Shown piece after piece: positions 35,879-45,694 of a DNA stretch of 64,000 bases. How positions within the stretch are numbered: position 1 is the first letter of the stretch; each line of letters begins with the position of its first letter. The stretch is from Flavobacterium sp. JAS (GTDB taxonomy: Bacteria > Bacteroidota > Bacteroidia > Flavobacteriales > Flavobacteriaceae). A program made the position numbers and the translations under genes. The notes below the pieces were generated by a model that saw nothing but the letters and a program-made list of their open reading frames with translations, was not told the origin of the DNA and did no database searches. The stretch spans positions 1 to 64,000 of the forward strand of contig NZ_JAJMOX010000015.1 in NCBI RefSeq assembly GCF_020991455.1, read 5' to 3'.

Positions 35879-37354
35879 ATGAAAAAGATATTGATGCTAT
35901 GGATATCGTTTACTGGTTTGTGTGCAAATGCGCAAAAAAGTACCATTCCACAAGTTATAAAAGCCTTTGGAAAATCATTTCAAAACAAAGATTACAACAG
36001 TTTAAAAAACCTTTTGGCGCCTGAATTTACTGTTGGTGTTGGCGATTCGTCTTCAAATGAATTCTATTTAAACGGGATTTTTAATGCTTTTCCGGCGTTG
36101 GATTCTTTACAGGTGGGGAAATCTACTGTGGTTAAAAATGAAACCAGAGTTGCGGTAGATTTTTGCTTTAAGGGAAAAGAAAAAAAAGCATCAGAAATCG
36201 TTTTTAACAAAGAAAACAAAATTCTATATGTGGCATTTTTTGACAAATTGTACAGAGTCGACCGAAATGCAGCCGTTCAAAAAGTGGCGAGTATTCCGTT
36301 TGAAATGATAGAAAATGCAATCGCCATAAAAATAAAACTGAATAAATCTGATCGCGAATTTTTAATGCTTTTTGATACCGGAGCAGACGGAATGGCTTTA
36401 AATCCTGACAGCGCTTACAAAGCTGGAGTTGTGGTTACAAGTAATAAATCAACATCAGTAGTTGGCGGAAGTCAGCAAGTACAATATTCAGCAAACAATA
36501 CGATTTACATTGGCAATCAGACAATACCAAATCAAGGATTGGTTATTTTTCCAAAAAGCAGTGTTTATGACGGATTGTTTGGAGCAAATTTACTTCGCAA
36601 TTATATCACAAAAGTCAACTTCGATACCCATACAATTGACCTTTATAATTTTGGAAGTTATGTTTATGATGGCAAAGCAAAACCATTTGTTTTTGATTAT
36701 AAAACAGGTCTGCCGGTTGTAAAATTGAGTTTGACTTTTGAAGATAAAAAAACAGTAGAAGGCAATTTTACTTTTGATACCGGAGCCGGTTACGATTTGA
36801 TTGCTTACGGACCTTTCAACCATAAAAACGATTTGCAAAAAAGTTTGAAAACCGAATACGTATCAACAAATCATAGTCTGGGGAAACAAACCCAAATTAT
36901 TGGCGGAACAATTCCGAATATTTCTATCAACGGAAACAATTTTCCAGACGTAACAATTGCGTTGCAGGAATATCAGGAAGACAATAAAAGTTGGGCTTCC
37001 GCCGATGGTTCATTGGGAATTGATTTAATAAAACGATTCAATTTTACGATCGATTTATTGCACAAAACCATGTATCTGGAACCTAATAAAAGCTTTAAGA
37101 AAACATCTTCTTTTTATTTATCAGGACTTGATTTGGATTTTGATGAACAGAATAACTTAATCATAAAAAGAATAATAAATTCTGAAAACGAAGAATTAAA
37201 AAGTATAAAACCGGGTGCCAAAATAACTCAGATTAACGATTTTGAAAGTACAGATTTACGCAACCCTGAAAATATTAAAAAACTAAAAACCTCTAAAGAA
37301 ACCAAAGATTTTATCATAGAACAAAACGAACAGTCCCTTAGAATATCACTTTAA
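35879..37354 (+). CDS. Exported retropepsin-like aspartyl protease with PDZ domain
   Basis: The 491-residue protein has an N-terminal signal peptide (to about 19), then an NTF2-like region (about 22-125), two aspartic-protease half-domains with FDTGAD (165-170, D166) and FDTGAG (299-304, D300), the latter paired with hydrophobic-G loops (GLFGANLL and SLGID), and a C-terminal PDZ-like domain (about 405-491, with SIKPGAKITQINDF). This is the Bacteroidota PDZ-retropepsin layout with both active-site aspartates present within one chain. Presumably it is a periplasmic peptidase for the imported cargo. Substrate is not known. Confidence 0.82.
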   Translation: MKKILMLWISFTGLCANAQKSTIPQVIKAFGKSFQNKDYNSLKNLLAPEFTVGVGDSSSNEFYLNGIFNAFPALDSLQVGKSTVVKNETRVAVDFCFKGKEKKASEIVFNKENKILYVAFFDKLYRVDRNAAVQKVASIPFEMIENAIAIKIKLNKSDREFLMLFDTGADGMALNPDSAYKAGVVVTSNKSTSVVGGSQQVQYSANNTIYIGNQTIPNQGLVIFPKSSVYDGLFGANLLRNYITKVNFDTHTIDLYNFGSYVYDGKAKPFVFDYKTGLPVVKLSLTFEDKKTVEGNFTFDTGAGYDLIAYGPFNHKNDLQKSLKTEYVSTNHSLGKQTQIIGGTIPNISINGNNFPDVTIALQEYQEDNKSWASADGSLGIDLIKRFNFTIDLLHKTMYLEPNKSFKKTSSFYLSGLDLDFDEQNNLIIKRIINSENEELKSIKPGAKITQINDFESTDLRNPENIKKLKTSKETKDFIIEQNEQSLRISL

Positions 37355-37380
37355 ACAGCAATCAAAAAACAAAAGACATC

Positions 37381-38766
37381 ATGAAAAAATACACTATCTA
37401 TCTCCTTCTAATTGCCATTTTTATCGGGCAATTTGGTTTTGCTTCAGGCAATTCTGAATACGCAATGATTACAGGAAAACTTTCGATTATCGAAAATAAA
37501 ATCAAAGAAGTTAATATTCTAAATGTTGTAGAAGGGCAGGCGGCAATTGCAGCAACCGCAAAAGTAAACGCTTCAGGCGAATTTGGGTTTATGCTTCCAA
37601 TTACAACTGCGGGATTTTATTATGTTGATTACGGGCAATTTAAAGGCAGAAATCAATTAATTCGCTTGTATTTAGAACCAAAAACAGACTTAAATCTAGA
37701 TATCAATAAAGACAATTATGTTTTAAGCGGTAAAAATGTAGGTCAGAATGCTTTGGTTCAAAAAGCAAATGAAATCTACAATGAATTTGCTGTTTTTGCA
37801 AGACTTGGAGGCAATGTAACCTACGTAGATTTTTATCCTTGGCTTGACGGAGGATTAGCAAAGGCAGATGCCTTTAGCAAAACCATTAAAACCAAAGACG
37901 CAACATTTAATAAATTATTAAAACTGGCAGTTGCTACAGATGTTGAAGAATTAACCTATACGTTTTTTAGAATGCCAAGAACTGCATTTCCGGACAAAAA
38001 AGATACTCCGGCAGTGATAAAAACATGGCAAACCGACAAAAAATTTACAGATCCTGATTTGCTTAAATTGGCAAACGGCGTTTCATTAATGTCAAATTAT
38101 TTCTTTTATATTTATGTAAATGGAGCCGAAACTCCAAAACGTATAGACTATGCAGAAACCATCACACACATTACAGATCCGGGTTTAAAAGACGCTTATG
38201 TGCGTGACGCAATTGCAACATCGCGCATGAAAATCGAAGAATACGAAAAAATAGCGCCGCTTCTTAAACCTTATCTAATCTCAGAAAACAGCAAAACATT
38301 TATCTTAGAATATGAAAAAGTGCTTCATAAAAATGTAGGTCAAAAAGGATTAGAATTCACTTATAATGACATTGAAGGAAAACCGGTTTCATTCTCAGAT
38401 TTTAAAGGAAAATACGTGTACATCGATTTATGGGCAACCTGGTGCGGGCCTTGTAAAGCAGAAATTCCACACATGAAAAAAATCGAAGAAGACTATCACG
38501 GAAAAAATATTGTATTTGTAAGCCTTTCTTTAGACAAATTAAAAGACAATCAAAAATGGAAAGACTTCGTTAAAAAAGAACAATTAAAAGGCATCCAAAT
38601 CATGGCAGATAAAGATTTCGAATCAGATGTAGCCAAGAATTATGACGTCAATGCCATTCCGAGATTTTTATTATTTGATCCCAAAGGAAATATCATCAAC
38701 TCAGATGCATTGCGCCCATCAAATCCTGAATTGAGAGAGCAATTAGATAAATTATTAAAAGTATAA
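37381..38766 (+). CDS. TlpA-like thiol-disulfide oxidoreductase with N-terminal DUF4369-like domain
   Basis: The 461-residue exported protein has a signal peptide (about 1-22) and a beta-rich then helical N-terminal part (about 30-320). The C-terminal thioredoxin domain (about 323-461) has the active site WATWCGPCKAEIPH (C355, C358), QGIQ/MADKDFESDVAKNYDVNAIPRFLLFDPKG and the cis-Pro region. It probably reduces substrate disulfides in the periplasm and is itself recharged by the DsbD-like protein encoded at 41925-43997. Confidence 0.88.
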   Translation: MKKYTIYLLLIAIFIGQFGFASGNSEYAMITGKLSIIENKIKEVNILNVVEGQAAIAATAKVNASGEFGFMLPITTAGFYYVDYGQFKGRNQLIRLYLEPKTDLNLDINKDNYVLSGKNVGQNALVQKANEIYNEFAVFARLGGNVTYVDFYPWLDGGLAKADAFSKTIKTKDATFNKLLKLAVATDVEELTYTFFRMPRTAFPDKKDTPAVIKTWQTDKKFTDPDLLKLANGVSLMSNYFFYIYVNGAETPKRIDYAETITHITDPGLKDAYVRDAIATSRMKIEEYEKIAPLLKPYLISENSKTFILEYEKVLHKNVGQKGLEFTYNDIEGKPVSFSDFKGKYVYIDLWATWCGPCKAEIPHMKKIEEDYHGKNIVFVSLSLDKLKDNQKWKDFVKKEQLKGIQIMADKDFESDVAKNYDVNAIPRFLLFDPKGNIINSDALRPSNPELREQLDKLLKV

Positions 38767-38787
38767 GTAACCTATTTGTGGTAACTA

Positions 38788-38931
38788 TTTAAACACATAG
38801 TGACATAGATTTAAATTAAAAGTTTAAGATGTTTTTAAAAAATCAAGATTTTATCACATAGGGCTATATGTGTTCATATAAGTGAAACGCCTTTTACGTG
38901 TATCGATAAACTATGTTTCTATGTGTTTAAA
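38788..38931. repeat. 144-bp inverted-repeat element
   Basis: The arms 38788-38808 and 38911-38931 match as inverted repeats at 19 of 21 positions and carry the core AACACATAGnnACATAG. The same core occurs at 45514-45534. An inner hairpin (CACATAGGGCTATATGTG, about 38857-38874) is also present. It lies between the TlpA-like and M16 genes and provides spurious coding sequence upstream of the real M16 start. Confidence 0.7.
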
Positions 38932-38962
38932 TACTTATCAACTAGATAAAAAGAAAAATAAT

Positions 38963-41779
38963 ATGTTTTATAAACAAAAGTCTACACTTGTTTTTTTATT
39001 TGTAATTGGATTATTTCAGGCAAGTGCTCAGAATTTCAAGGCAAATGACCCAATTGCAATCAATCAGAAAATAAAAAAAGGAGTATTGCCAAACGGCATG
39101 ACGTATTACATTTATCCAACAACGGTAAATAAAAATACAGCAAGTTATTACATCATTCAAAACGTAGGTTCAATTCTCGAAAATGATCAACAAAAAGGTT
39201 TGGCGCATTTTCTGGAACACATGGCGTTTAACGGAACCAAACATTTTGAAGGAAAAGGAATCCTGAATACACTTCAGAAGCAAGGAGCTGTTTTTGGTAA
39301 AAATATCAATGCGTACACAAGCACAGATGAAACCGTTTACAACCTCGATAATATTCCGTCGCAAGATGGCGGAGTAGTAGATACGTGTTTATTGGTTTTG
39401 CACGATTGGTCTAACTTTTTGTCTTTAACCAACGAAGAAATTGATGCTGAGCGCGGCGTAATTACGGAGGAATGGCGTACAAGACAAAATGCAGGACAAC
39501 GCATTTACGATCAGCTTTCGCCATATTACTACAACAACTGTTTGTACGCAGACCGCAAACCAATTGGTGATATGGAAATTGTCAAAAACTTTAAATATCA
39601 GGTTTTAAAAGATTTTTATAAAGATTGGTACCGTCCGGATTTGCAGGCAATCGCCATTGTAGGAGATATCAATGCTAACGAAATCGAAGAAAAAATCAAG
39701 AAGCTTTTTGCAGATATTCCAACACCTGTAAACCCTAAAAAGCGTTTTGAAATCGCAATTCCGGATAATGATAAAGCAACTTTTAAATTGGCATTAGACA
39801 AAGAAATTTCTTCTTCGAGTATCATTTATATGATTCGTCACAAAGCTGAAAAACCAACCGGAACTTTCGCTGATTTAGAAAAATCAACCCAACGCAGCAT
39901 TGCCTTTTCACTGATCAATAACAGATTGGCCGAAATGGCACAAAAAGAAGATTGTCCGTTTAAAGGTGCACAAATTGGGTATCAAAATTACAGCCGTTTA
40001 AACGATATTTTATTTGCTAGTGTTTCGCCAAAGCCCAATCAGCAACAAGCCGCTTTTACAGCAGTAATGAACGAATGGGTTCGTGCTTCTAAATTTGGTT
40101 TTTCTAAAGGAGAAATCGAAAGAGCAGTTGCAGAAGACATTTCAGGTTATGAAAACTACCTTGAAAAGATAAACGAGATTTCGCATAAAAGCGTCATCGG
40201 GATGGTGAAAAATGATTATTTGAAACATGAAATCATTAGTGATCCTACAGCTGAATTTGAAATGGAAAAAGCGATTCTGAAAAATTTAGATACAGCAATT
40301 CTTCAGAAACAATTAAACGAATTATACACTGCAAACAATAGAGTTGTTGGTGTTACAGGAGTAGAAAACGAAAATAATCTGAATGAAGAACAAGCTTTTG
40401 ATATTATCGCTAAAGCGGAAAACAACCCAACCTTAAAACCGTATGTAGACACTTTTGTCGCTACAACACTTATGGGTGATATCGTTTTGAAGCCCGGGAA
40501 AATTGTATCAGAACAGAAAACGGCAGCGATCGACGCAACAACTTATGTGTTGAGTAATGGCGTAAAAGTGCATTACAAATTCGCTGATAAAAACAAAAAA
40601 GAAGTATCACTAATAGCTGAAAGTTTTGGTGGAGCTTCGCTATACGAGCCCGCAGATATTCCGTCTGTAGATGGCGCTACAACTTTGGCGATGATGTCAG
40701 GTGTTGGATCACTTTCGAATACAGATTTAGAAAAAGTTCTGAAAGGAAAAACAGCATCAGCAAATGTGTCTATTTATAATTTGACCGAAAAGATTCAGGC
40801 TAATACAAACGTAAAAGATATAGAAACCATGATGCAATTGGTTTATTTACGCTTTATGAAACCAAGATTTGATCCTGAAATGTATGCTTTGACAAAACAA
40901 AGAAAACAGAATTCTTTGAAGAATAAAGAGAAAAATATCAACTCAAAAATGTCTGATAGTCTGACGTATGCAGTTTATGGAAAAAACAACCCAAAAATAC
41001 GTTTAATGGACCAGCAATATATTGATGATTTGTCTTTTGATAAAATGAAATCAATCTATCTGGAACGTTTTGCTGACATTGCTAATTTTGAATTTTATAT
41101 CGTTGGAGATGTTACTCCTGAGGTTTTGAAGCCTTTATTAGAAAAATATATCGCAAGTATTACTGGAATTAAAAGAAACGAAAAATTTAAGGATAATACC
41201 GTTAAATGGGTTTCGAATAAAATTCAAAAGGATGTTTTTCTAAAAATGGAAACACCAAAAAGTTCGGTAAAAATCAAATACACAGAGGATTTTGCTTATA
41301 ATCAGAAAAATGTAATCGCAGCTTCATTTCTTGGCGATATCCTGACTTTGAGATATACGGAAAGTTTACGTGAAAAAGAGGGCGGAACTTATGGTGCTCA
41401 AGTGGGAGCAAGTGTTGTCAAACTGCCAAAACCGACCGCTTCTCTTGCTATTGCATTTGATTGTGATGCTAACAAAGTCGATCATTTATTGCCTATTGTA
41501 TATCAGGAAATGGACAAGATTAAAAAAGGAGAAATTGTAAAGGAAGATTTAGAAAAAACTAGAACCAACTATATCAAAGTAAAGAAAGATCAACAAGATT
41601 TTAATTTTAATAGTATGGATTTGATTTATAATTATTTCCAAAATAATTTAAATATGGATGACCCAAAAAATTATTTGGATATTGTCAATGGAATCACAGC
41701 AAAGGATATTCAGGATTTTGCCAATTCTTTCCTCAATAAAGCAGATTCATACGAAGTTGTTTTTAAACCGCAATTATAG
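38963..41779 (+). CDS. M16-family zinc metalloprotease (insulinase/pitrilysin-like)
   Basis: I use the ATG at 38963 (938 residues). An upstream in-frame ATG at 38882 would add 27 residues encoded by the inverted-repeat element, and a good signal peptide (STLVFLFVIGLFQASAQ) begins just after 38963. The inverzincin motif HFLEH (H82, E85, H86) is followed by the third zinc ligand glutamate in EEIDAERGVITEEWR. Two homologous halves are visible, the second from about residue 490. It degrades short peptides in a closed chamber, probably in the periplasm, which fits the preceding redox and aspartyl-protease genes. Confidence 0.88.
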   Translation: MFYKQKSTLVFLFVIGLFQASAQNFKANDPIAINQKIKKGVLPNGMTYYIYPTTVNKNTASYYIIQNVGSILENDQQKGLAHFLEHMAFNGTKHFEGKGILNTLQKQGAVFGKNINAYTSTDETVYNLDNIPSQDGGVVDTCLLVLHDWSNFLSLTNEEIDAERGVITEEWRTRQNAGQRIYDQLSPYYYNNCLYADRKPIGDMEIVKNFKYQVLKDFYKDWYRPDLQAIAIVGDINANEIEEKIKKLFADIPTPVNPKKRFEIAIPDNDKATFKLALDKEISSSSIIYMIRHKAEKPTGTFADLEKSTQRSIAFSLINNRLAEMAQKEDCPFKGAQIGYQNYSRLNDILFASVSPKPNQQQAAFTAVMNEWVRASKFGFSKGEIERAVAEDISGYENYLEKINEISHKSVIGMVKNDYLKHEIISDPTAEFEMEKAILKNLDTAILQKQLNELYTANNRVVGVTGVENENNLNEEQAFDIIAKAENNPTLKPYVDTFVATTLMGDIVLKPGKIVSEQKTAAIDATTYVLSNGVKVHYKFADKNKKEVSLIAESFGGASLYEPADIPSVDGATTLAMMSGVGSLSNTDLEKVLKGKTASANVSIYNLTEKIQANTNVKDIETMMQLVYLRFMKPRFDPEMYALTKQRKQNSLKNKEKNINSKMSDSLTYAVYGKNNPKIRLMDQQYIDDLSFDKMKSIYLERFADIANFEFYIVGDVTPEVLKPLLEKYIASITGIKRNEKFKDNTVKWVSNKIQKDVFLKMETPKSSVKIKYTEDFAYNQKNVIAASFLGDILTLRYTESLREKEGGTYGAQVGASVVKLPKPTASLAIAFDCDANKVDHLLPIVYQEMDKIKKGEIVKEDLEKTRTNYIKVKKDQQDFNFNSMDLIYNYFQNNLNMDDPKNYLDIVNGITAKDIQDFANSFLNKADSYEVVFKPQL

Positions 41780-41874
41780 TTTTTCAAAAGGTTTTTCACA
41801 AAAGTGTTTAATTATTATTCCCTATGAATCATTATTTTGAATTAGTAAGCAAATAAATTTTTATAGCGGATTAT

Positions 41875-41912
41875 AAGGAGGGTTGTTTTTTGCTATTCAG
41901 CCCTCTTTTTTA
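41875..41912 (+). terminator. Intrinsic terminator after the M16 gene
   Basis: AAGGAGGG (41875-41882) pairs with CCCTCTTT (41901-41908) and is followed by more T. It lies about 95 bp after the stop and just before the DsbD-like gene. Confidence 0.65.
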
Positions 41913-41924
41913 AAATTTTATTTC

Positions 41925-43997
41925 ATGAACAAGAACATATTTTTAGTGAGTATTATGCTATTGTTTTCAATAATGGCAAAAGCTCAAATTTATAATCCCA
42001 TCAAGTGGAAACCGAGTGTACAAAAAATATCGGATACTGAATATGAATTGAATATCAAAGCAATTATAGACAATGGCTGGCATTTATACAGTCAGAACGT
42101 TGCTGACGGAGGACCAATTCCAACTCATTTTACTTTTCCCAAGAGTCCCGATTTTCAATTACTTGGAGATGTAAAAGAAGAAAAAGGGAAAACGGTTCAG
42201 GACCCCGTTTTTAAAATGCCAATTAAGTTTTTTGAAAAAGAAACGACATTTAAACAGCGTATTAAAATCATTGGTTCAAAACCATTTAAAATCAAAAGTG
42301 AAGCGGAGTTTATGGTTTGTAATGACGAAAATTGTTTACCGCCAAGTACCGAAGAAATGGAGTTTAATGTTAGCCCGAATACAAGCGTTATTGCAGAAAA
42401 AGCGGTAGAAAAAACAGCCACGAATATCGTTGTAAAAGATTCAATAATAGTTGCAGAAACTAAAGAAACTGCCCAGGATGAAGTTCATTCTAAAGAAATT
42501 GCAACGCTACAAAAAGAGTTTAGAAAACCACATAAAAGTGGTGATTCAAAAAGTTTTTTAGGCATTTTTATACTTGCATTTTTATCAGGATTCGCAGCTT
42601 TGCTAACGCCTTGCGTTTTCCCTATGATTCCAATGACGGTAAGTTATTTTACCAAGCAAAGTAAAACCAAAGCAGCCGGAATTAGAAATGCTATGATTTA
42701 TGGGTTTTCAATTGTGGTTATTTATGTGTTATTGGGCTCAATTGTAACGGCTGTTTTTGGTGCCGATTCTTTGAATGCACTTTCTACAAATGTGTGGTTC
42801 AACATCATTTTCTTTATTCTATTGATTGTTTTTGCCTGTTCATTTTTAGGCGCTTTCGAAATAATGTTACCAAATGCCATAGCCAACAAAGTAGATTCAC
42901 AAGCCGATAAAGGGGGGCTTTTAGGTATCTTCTTTATGGCTTTGGCTTTGGCTATTGTATCCTTTTCCTGCACAGGCCCAATTGTTGGGACTTTATTGGT
43001 CGAAGCCGCTTCCAAAGGCGGAATCGCACCAATTGTTGGAATGTTAGGATTTTCAATCGCCATTGCATTGCCATTTTCTTTATTTGCGGCTTTTCCGGGT
43101 TGGCTAAATGCGTTGCCTAAATCTGGCGGATGGCTAAATACAGTTAAAGTAGTTCTTGGTTTTTTAGAATTGGCTTTAGCCTTTAAATTTTTATCCAATG
43201 CCGATTTGGTGCTGCAATTGCATTGGTTGGAAAGAGAAGTTTTTCTAACAATCTGGATTGCCATTTTTGGAGTTTTATCGTTTTATTTATTTGGAAAAAT
43301 AACTTTGCCACACGATGCTCCATTAAATTATATTTCGGTTGGGCGACTGACTTTCGGGGTATTAGTTTTGAGTTTTACCATTTACCTGATTCCGGGACTT
43401 TTTGGAGCACCTCTTAAATTAATCAGCGGATTCCCGCCACCATTACATTACAGCGAATCGCCTGACGGATTTGGAGCTTCTAAAAGTACGGCCGAAATAA
43501 AGTCTGCTTTGCCCGAAGGAGCCGAATATGGCGCACAGAATATCATCACTTTTCATGATTATGACAAAGGAATGGAATTTGCAAAAAAAGCCGGAAAACC
43601 TGTTTTATTAGATTTTACAGGATATGCCTGCGTCAATTGCAGAAAAATGGAAGAACTCGTTTGGTCTGATCTTAAAGTATTAGGAGCTTTAAAAAACGAT
43701 CTGATTCTGATTTCGCTGTATGTTGATGACAAAAAAGAATTGCCTGAAAATGAGCAATATGTTTCGGAAACAACGGGTAAGAAAATTAAAACCATTGGTA
43801 ACAAATGGAGCGATTTACAAATTAAAACTTATAAGGCAAATGCACAGCCTTTTTATGTAGTTGTAGATCATAATAAGACAAAATTAAACGAGCCTTCAGC
43901 GTACAATCCTGACGTTGAAAATTATTACAATTGGTTAAATACAGGAATTAAAAACTTTAAATACAAGCTGTTTAAGCGTAGATTGAAAGTTGTTTAG
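41925..43997 (+). CDS. DsbD-like thiol:disulfide interchange transmembrane protein
   Basis: I choose the ATG at 41925 (690 residues) because it is followed directly by a signal peptide (IFLVSIMLLFSIMAKAQ). A longer frame from 41883 starts inside the terminator. The periplasmic N-terminal DsbD-alpha-like domain (about 20-150, with WHLYSQNVADGGPIPT and MVCNDENCLPP) is followed by eight TM segments (about 205-460, with the redox cysteines in LTPCVFPMIPM and SFSCTGPIVG) and a C-terminal thioredoxin domain with FTGYACVNCRKMEELVW. It moves electrons from cytoplasmic thioredoxin to periplasmic thiols and should feed the two exported thioredoxin-like proteins upstream. Confidence 0.9.
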   Translation: MNKNIFLVSIMLLFSIMAKAQIYNPIKWKPSVQKISDTEYELNIKAIIDNGWHLYSQNVADGGPIPTHFTFPKSPDFQLLGDVKEEKGKTVQDPVFKMPIKFFEKETTFKQRIKIIGSKPFKIKSEAEFMVCNDENCLPPSTEEMEFNVSPNTSVIAEKAVEKTATNIVVKDSIIVAETKETAQDEVHSKEIATLQKEFRKPHKSGDSKSFLGIFILAFLSGFAALLTPCVFPMIPMTVSYFTKQSKTKAAGIRNAMIYGFSIVVIYVLLGSIVTAVFGADSLNALSTNVWFNIIFFILLIVFACSFLGAFEIMLPNAIANKVDSQADKGGLLGIFFMALALAIVSFSCTGPIVGTLLVEAASKGGIAPIVGMLGFSIAIALPFSLFAAFPGWLNALPKSGGWLNTVKVVLGFLELALAFKFLSNADLVLQLHWLEREVFLTIWIAIFGVLSFYLFGKITLPHDAPLNYISVGRLTFGVLVLSFTIYLIPGLFGAPLKLISGFPPPLHYSESPDGFGASKSTAEIKSALPEGAEYGAQNIITFHDYDKGMEFAKKAGKPVLLDFTGYACVNCRKMEELVWSDLKVLGALKNDLILISLYVDDKKELPENEQYVSETTGKKIKTIGNKWSDLQIKTYKANAQPFYVVVDHNKTKLNEPSAYNPDVENYYNWLNTGIKNFKYKLFKRRLKVV

Positions 43998-44011
43998 AAA
44001 AAAGAAGAAAG

Positions 44012-44046
44012 AAGTGCTAAATTGAATTATTTGGCACTTTTTTTAG
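44012..44046 (+). terminator. Terminator after the DsbD-like gene
   Basis: AAGTGC pairs with GCACTT around a loop and is followed by TTTTTTTAG. Confidence 0.7.
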
Positions 44047-44184
44047 TTTTAGATCTTGATTAAAGGTTCTGTCGTATTTTAAAAGATTAAGTTTACTTAA
44101 ACCTATTTCTAATTTACGGATAGTAGTCTTTCTTTAGAATTTTATCTTTAAATTTGAATAGCAAGTAAAATATAAAAATCAAGT

Positions 44185-45123
44185 ATGAGTCAATCGCAAA
44201 ATGTCACTGATTATCCAAATAATAATACCATTTTCATGGTATGGAAATTTAAAAATGAGGCTAATATAAAGTCTGTATTTGAGAAACTTTGTGCATTAGT
44301 AAGCAATTTAAATAATTCGTATACCATAAGAATCCCCGACGGACGAACCAGCTGTGTAATGGGTGTTGGACATGATGCCTGGATAAAGCTTGGTTTACCA
44401 ACGCCTTTACCTAAGGAATTAGTGAATTTTGAACCCATTGTTGGCGTAAAACATACTGCAAAATCTACTGCCGGTGATCTTCATTTTCATTTAAGAGCCC
44501 AAAATGCAGCGATTTGTTTTGATATGGCAATGGCTATTTCGAAGGTTTTAGAAGCTGTAGCAGAATGCCTTGAAGAAGTTCACGGATTCAGGTATTGGGA
44601 TGGTCGTTCTATCATTGGTTTTGTAGACGGTACCGAAAATCCGATAGGCGAGGAACGAGATTTTTTTGGTGTAATAGGAGACGAAGATCCTGCATACAAA
44701 GGAGGAAGTTATTTGTTTGTTCAGAAATACTTTCACAACATGAAAAACTGGGAAAACCTGTCTACCGAAGATCAGGAAAAAGTAATTGGAAGATCTAAAA
44801 TGAACGATATAGAAATGGCTGATGATGTGAAACCAACAAATTCTCATAGCGCTCTTACCGCCATTACAGACGAAAATGGTAATGATCTTAAAATTGTAAG
44901 AGATAATATGCCTTTTGGAAATCCTTCAAAAGGAGAAGTCGGAACGTACTTTATTGCTTATGCGAGTAAATTTAGCACTACAAAAAAGATGCTTGAAAAC
45001 ATGTTCATAGGAAACCCAGCAGGTAATTATGATCGAATTTTAGATTTTAGTACAGCACAAACCGGAACATTGTTTTTTGTACCTACGTTAGATTTATTAG
45101 ATGACTACTCCGCTGATGCTTAA
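44185..45123 (+). CDS. Dye-decolorising (DyP-type) haem peroxidase
   Basis: The 312-residue protein has the family signature GFVDGTENP (145-153, D148 as catalytic aspartate), the proximal haem histidine H221 in KPTNSHSALTAI, and the distal arginine region IVRDNMPFG. No signal peptide is visible, so it is cytoplasmic or carried by an encapsulin-like compartment, though no encapsulin gene is nearby. It oxidises peroxide-dependent substrates and may protect from oxidative stress. A possible -7 box TAAATTTG lies at 44149-44156. Confidence 0.9.
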   Translation: MSQSQNVTDYPNNNTIFMVWKFKNEANIKSVFEKLCALVSNLNNSYTIRIPDGRTSCVMGVGHDAWIKLGLPTPLPKELVNFEPIVGVKHTAKSTAGDLHFHLRAQNAAICFDMAMAISKVLEAVAECLEEVHGFRYWDGRSIIGFVDGTENPIGEERDFFGVIGDEDPAYKGGSYLFVQKYFHNMKNWENLSTEDQEKVIGRSKMNDIEMADDVKPTNSHSALTAITDENGNDLKIVRDNMPFGNPSKGEVGTYFIAYASKFSTTKKMLENMFIGNPAGNYDRILDFSTAQTGTLFFVPTLDLLDDYSADA

Positions 45124-45183
45124 ATTGTTTTAAGAATTAAGGAGCAACAAAATAAAAAGATGAACAACTAACCAAGCAAATTT

Positions 45184-45492
45184 ATGGAGATTGAAACCAC
45201 GATCACGATCATAGAAGAAAATGTTCATCACTTTTTATTAGATCTGAAAAAAGAAGGACAAGGAGAAGAGGAGGCAGGCTTAATTATCCAGAAGTATATA
45301 AAAGAAGGGAAAATAAGCGATGAAGAAGAAAATATCCTTAAAACACAACTTTGTGATTCGTTCAAGATAATTGGTATTGGTATTCCTTTTTTATTGATTC
45401 CGGGAGCTTCTGTTTTAATGCCAATATTGATAAAAGTAGCCAGTAAATATAACATTGAATTGATGCCTTCAGCATTTAATAATCCAGAGTAA
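45184..45492 (+). CDS. Small hypothetical protein, possibly membrane-associated
   Basis: The 102-residue protein begins with an acidic helical part (residues 1-60, EETTITIIEENVHHFL, then EEEAGLIIQKYIKEGKISDEEENIL) and ends with a hydrophobic stretch, IGIGIPFLLIPGASVLMPILIKVASKYNI (about 64-92), followed by ELMPSAFNN. The LIPG.S.LMPIL end faintly recalls LETM1-like proteins, but I do not assign it. It follows the DyP gene after 60 bp and may be co-transcribed, perhaps under the same stress control. Confidence 0.55.
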   Translation: MEIETTITIIEENVHHFLLDLKKEGQGEEEAGLIIQKYIKEGKISDEEENILKTQLCDSFKIIGIGIPFLLIPGASVLMPILIKVASKYNIELMPSAFNNPE

Positions 45493-45513
45493 AATAATAC
45501 GGTGGGCATAAAA

Positions 45514-45667
45514 TTTTAACACATAGAAACATAGACTTTTGATCTTCACATACTTTGACGCTGGCTCATCTGTATTTTGTTTTTTTGTTAAATCACGCAC
45601 AATCCCGATAGCCATCGGGATTGCGCGTGATTAATTTTATTCTCTAAAAGCTTAATTTAATGACATT
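45514..45667. repeat. Dispersed intergenic repeat with inverted hairpin
   Basis: It starts with AACACATAGAAACATAG (near 45518), the terminus also seen at 38788 and 38911, and ends with CTTAATTTAATGACATT (45651-45667), also seen at 51100 and 14894. Inside is a hairpin with TCCCGATAGCCATCGGGA (45603-45620) flanked by AATCACGC and GCGTGATT. It separates the convergent small-protein and molybdoenzyme genes and could act as a terminator. Confidence 0.7.
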
Positions 45668-45694
45668 ACTTATAATTATACCCGTACAATCAAA

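Noticed and set aside
38882..38962. N-terminal extension of the M16 gene
   Set aside because: Encoded within the inverted-repeat element and lies before a normal signal peptide.
41883..41924. N-terminal extension of the DsbD-like gene
   Set aside because: Starts inside the preceding terminator. The ATG at 41925 gives a standard signal peptide.
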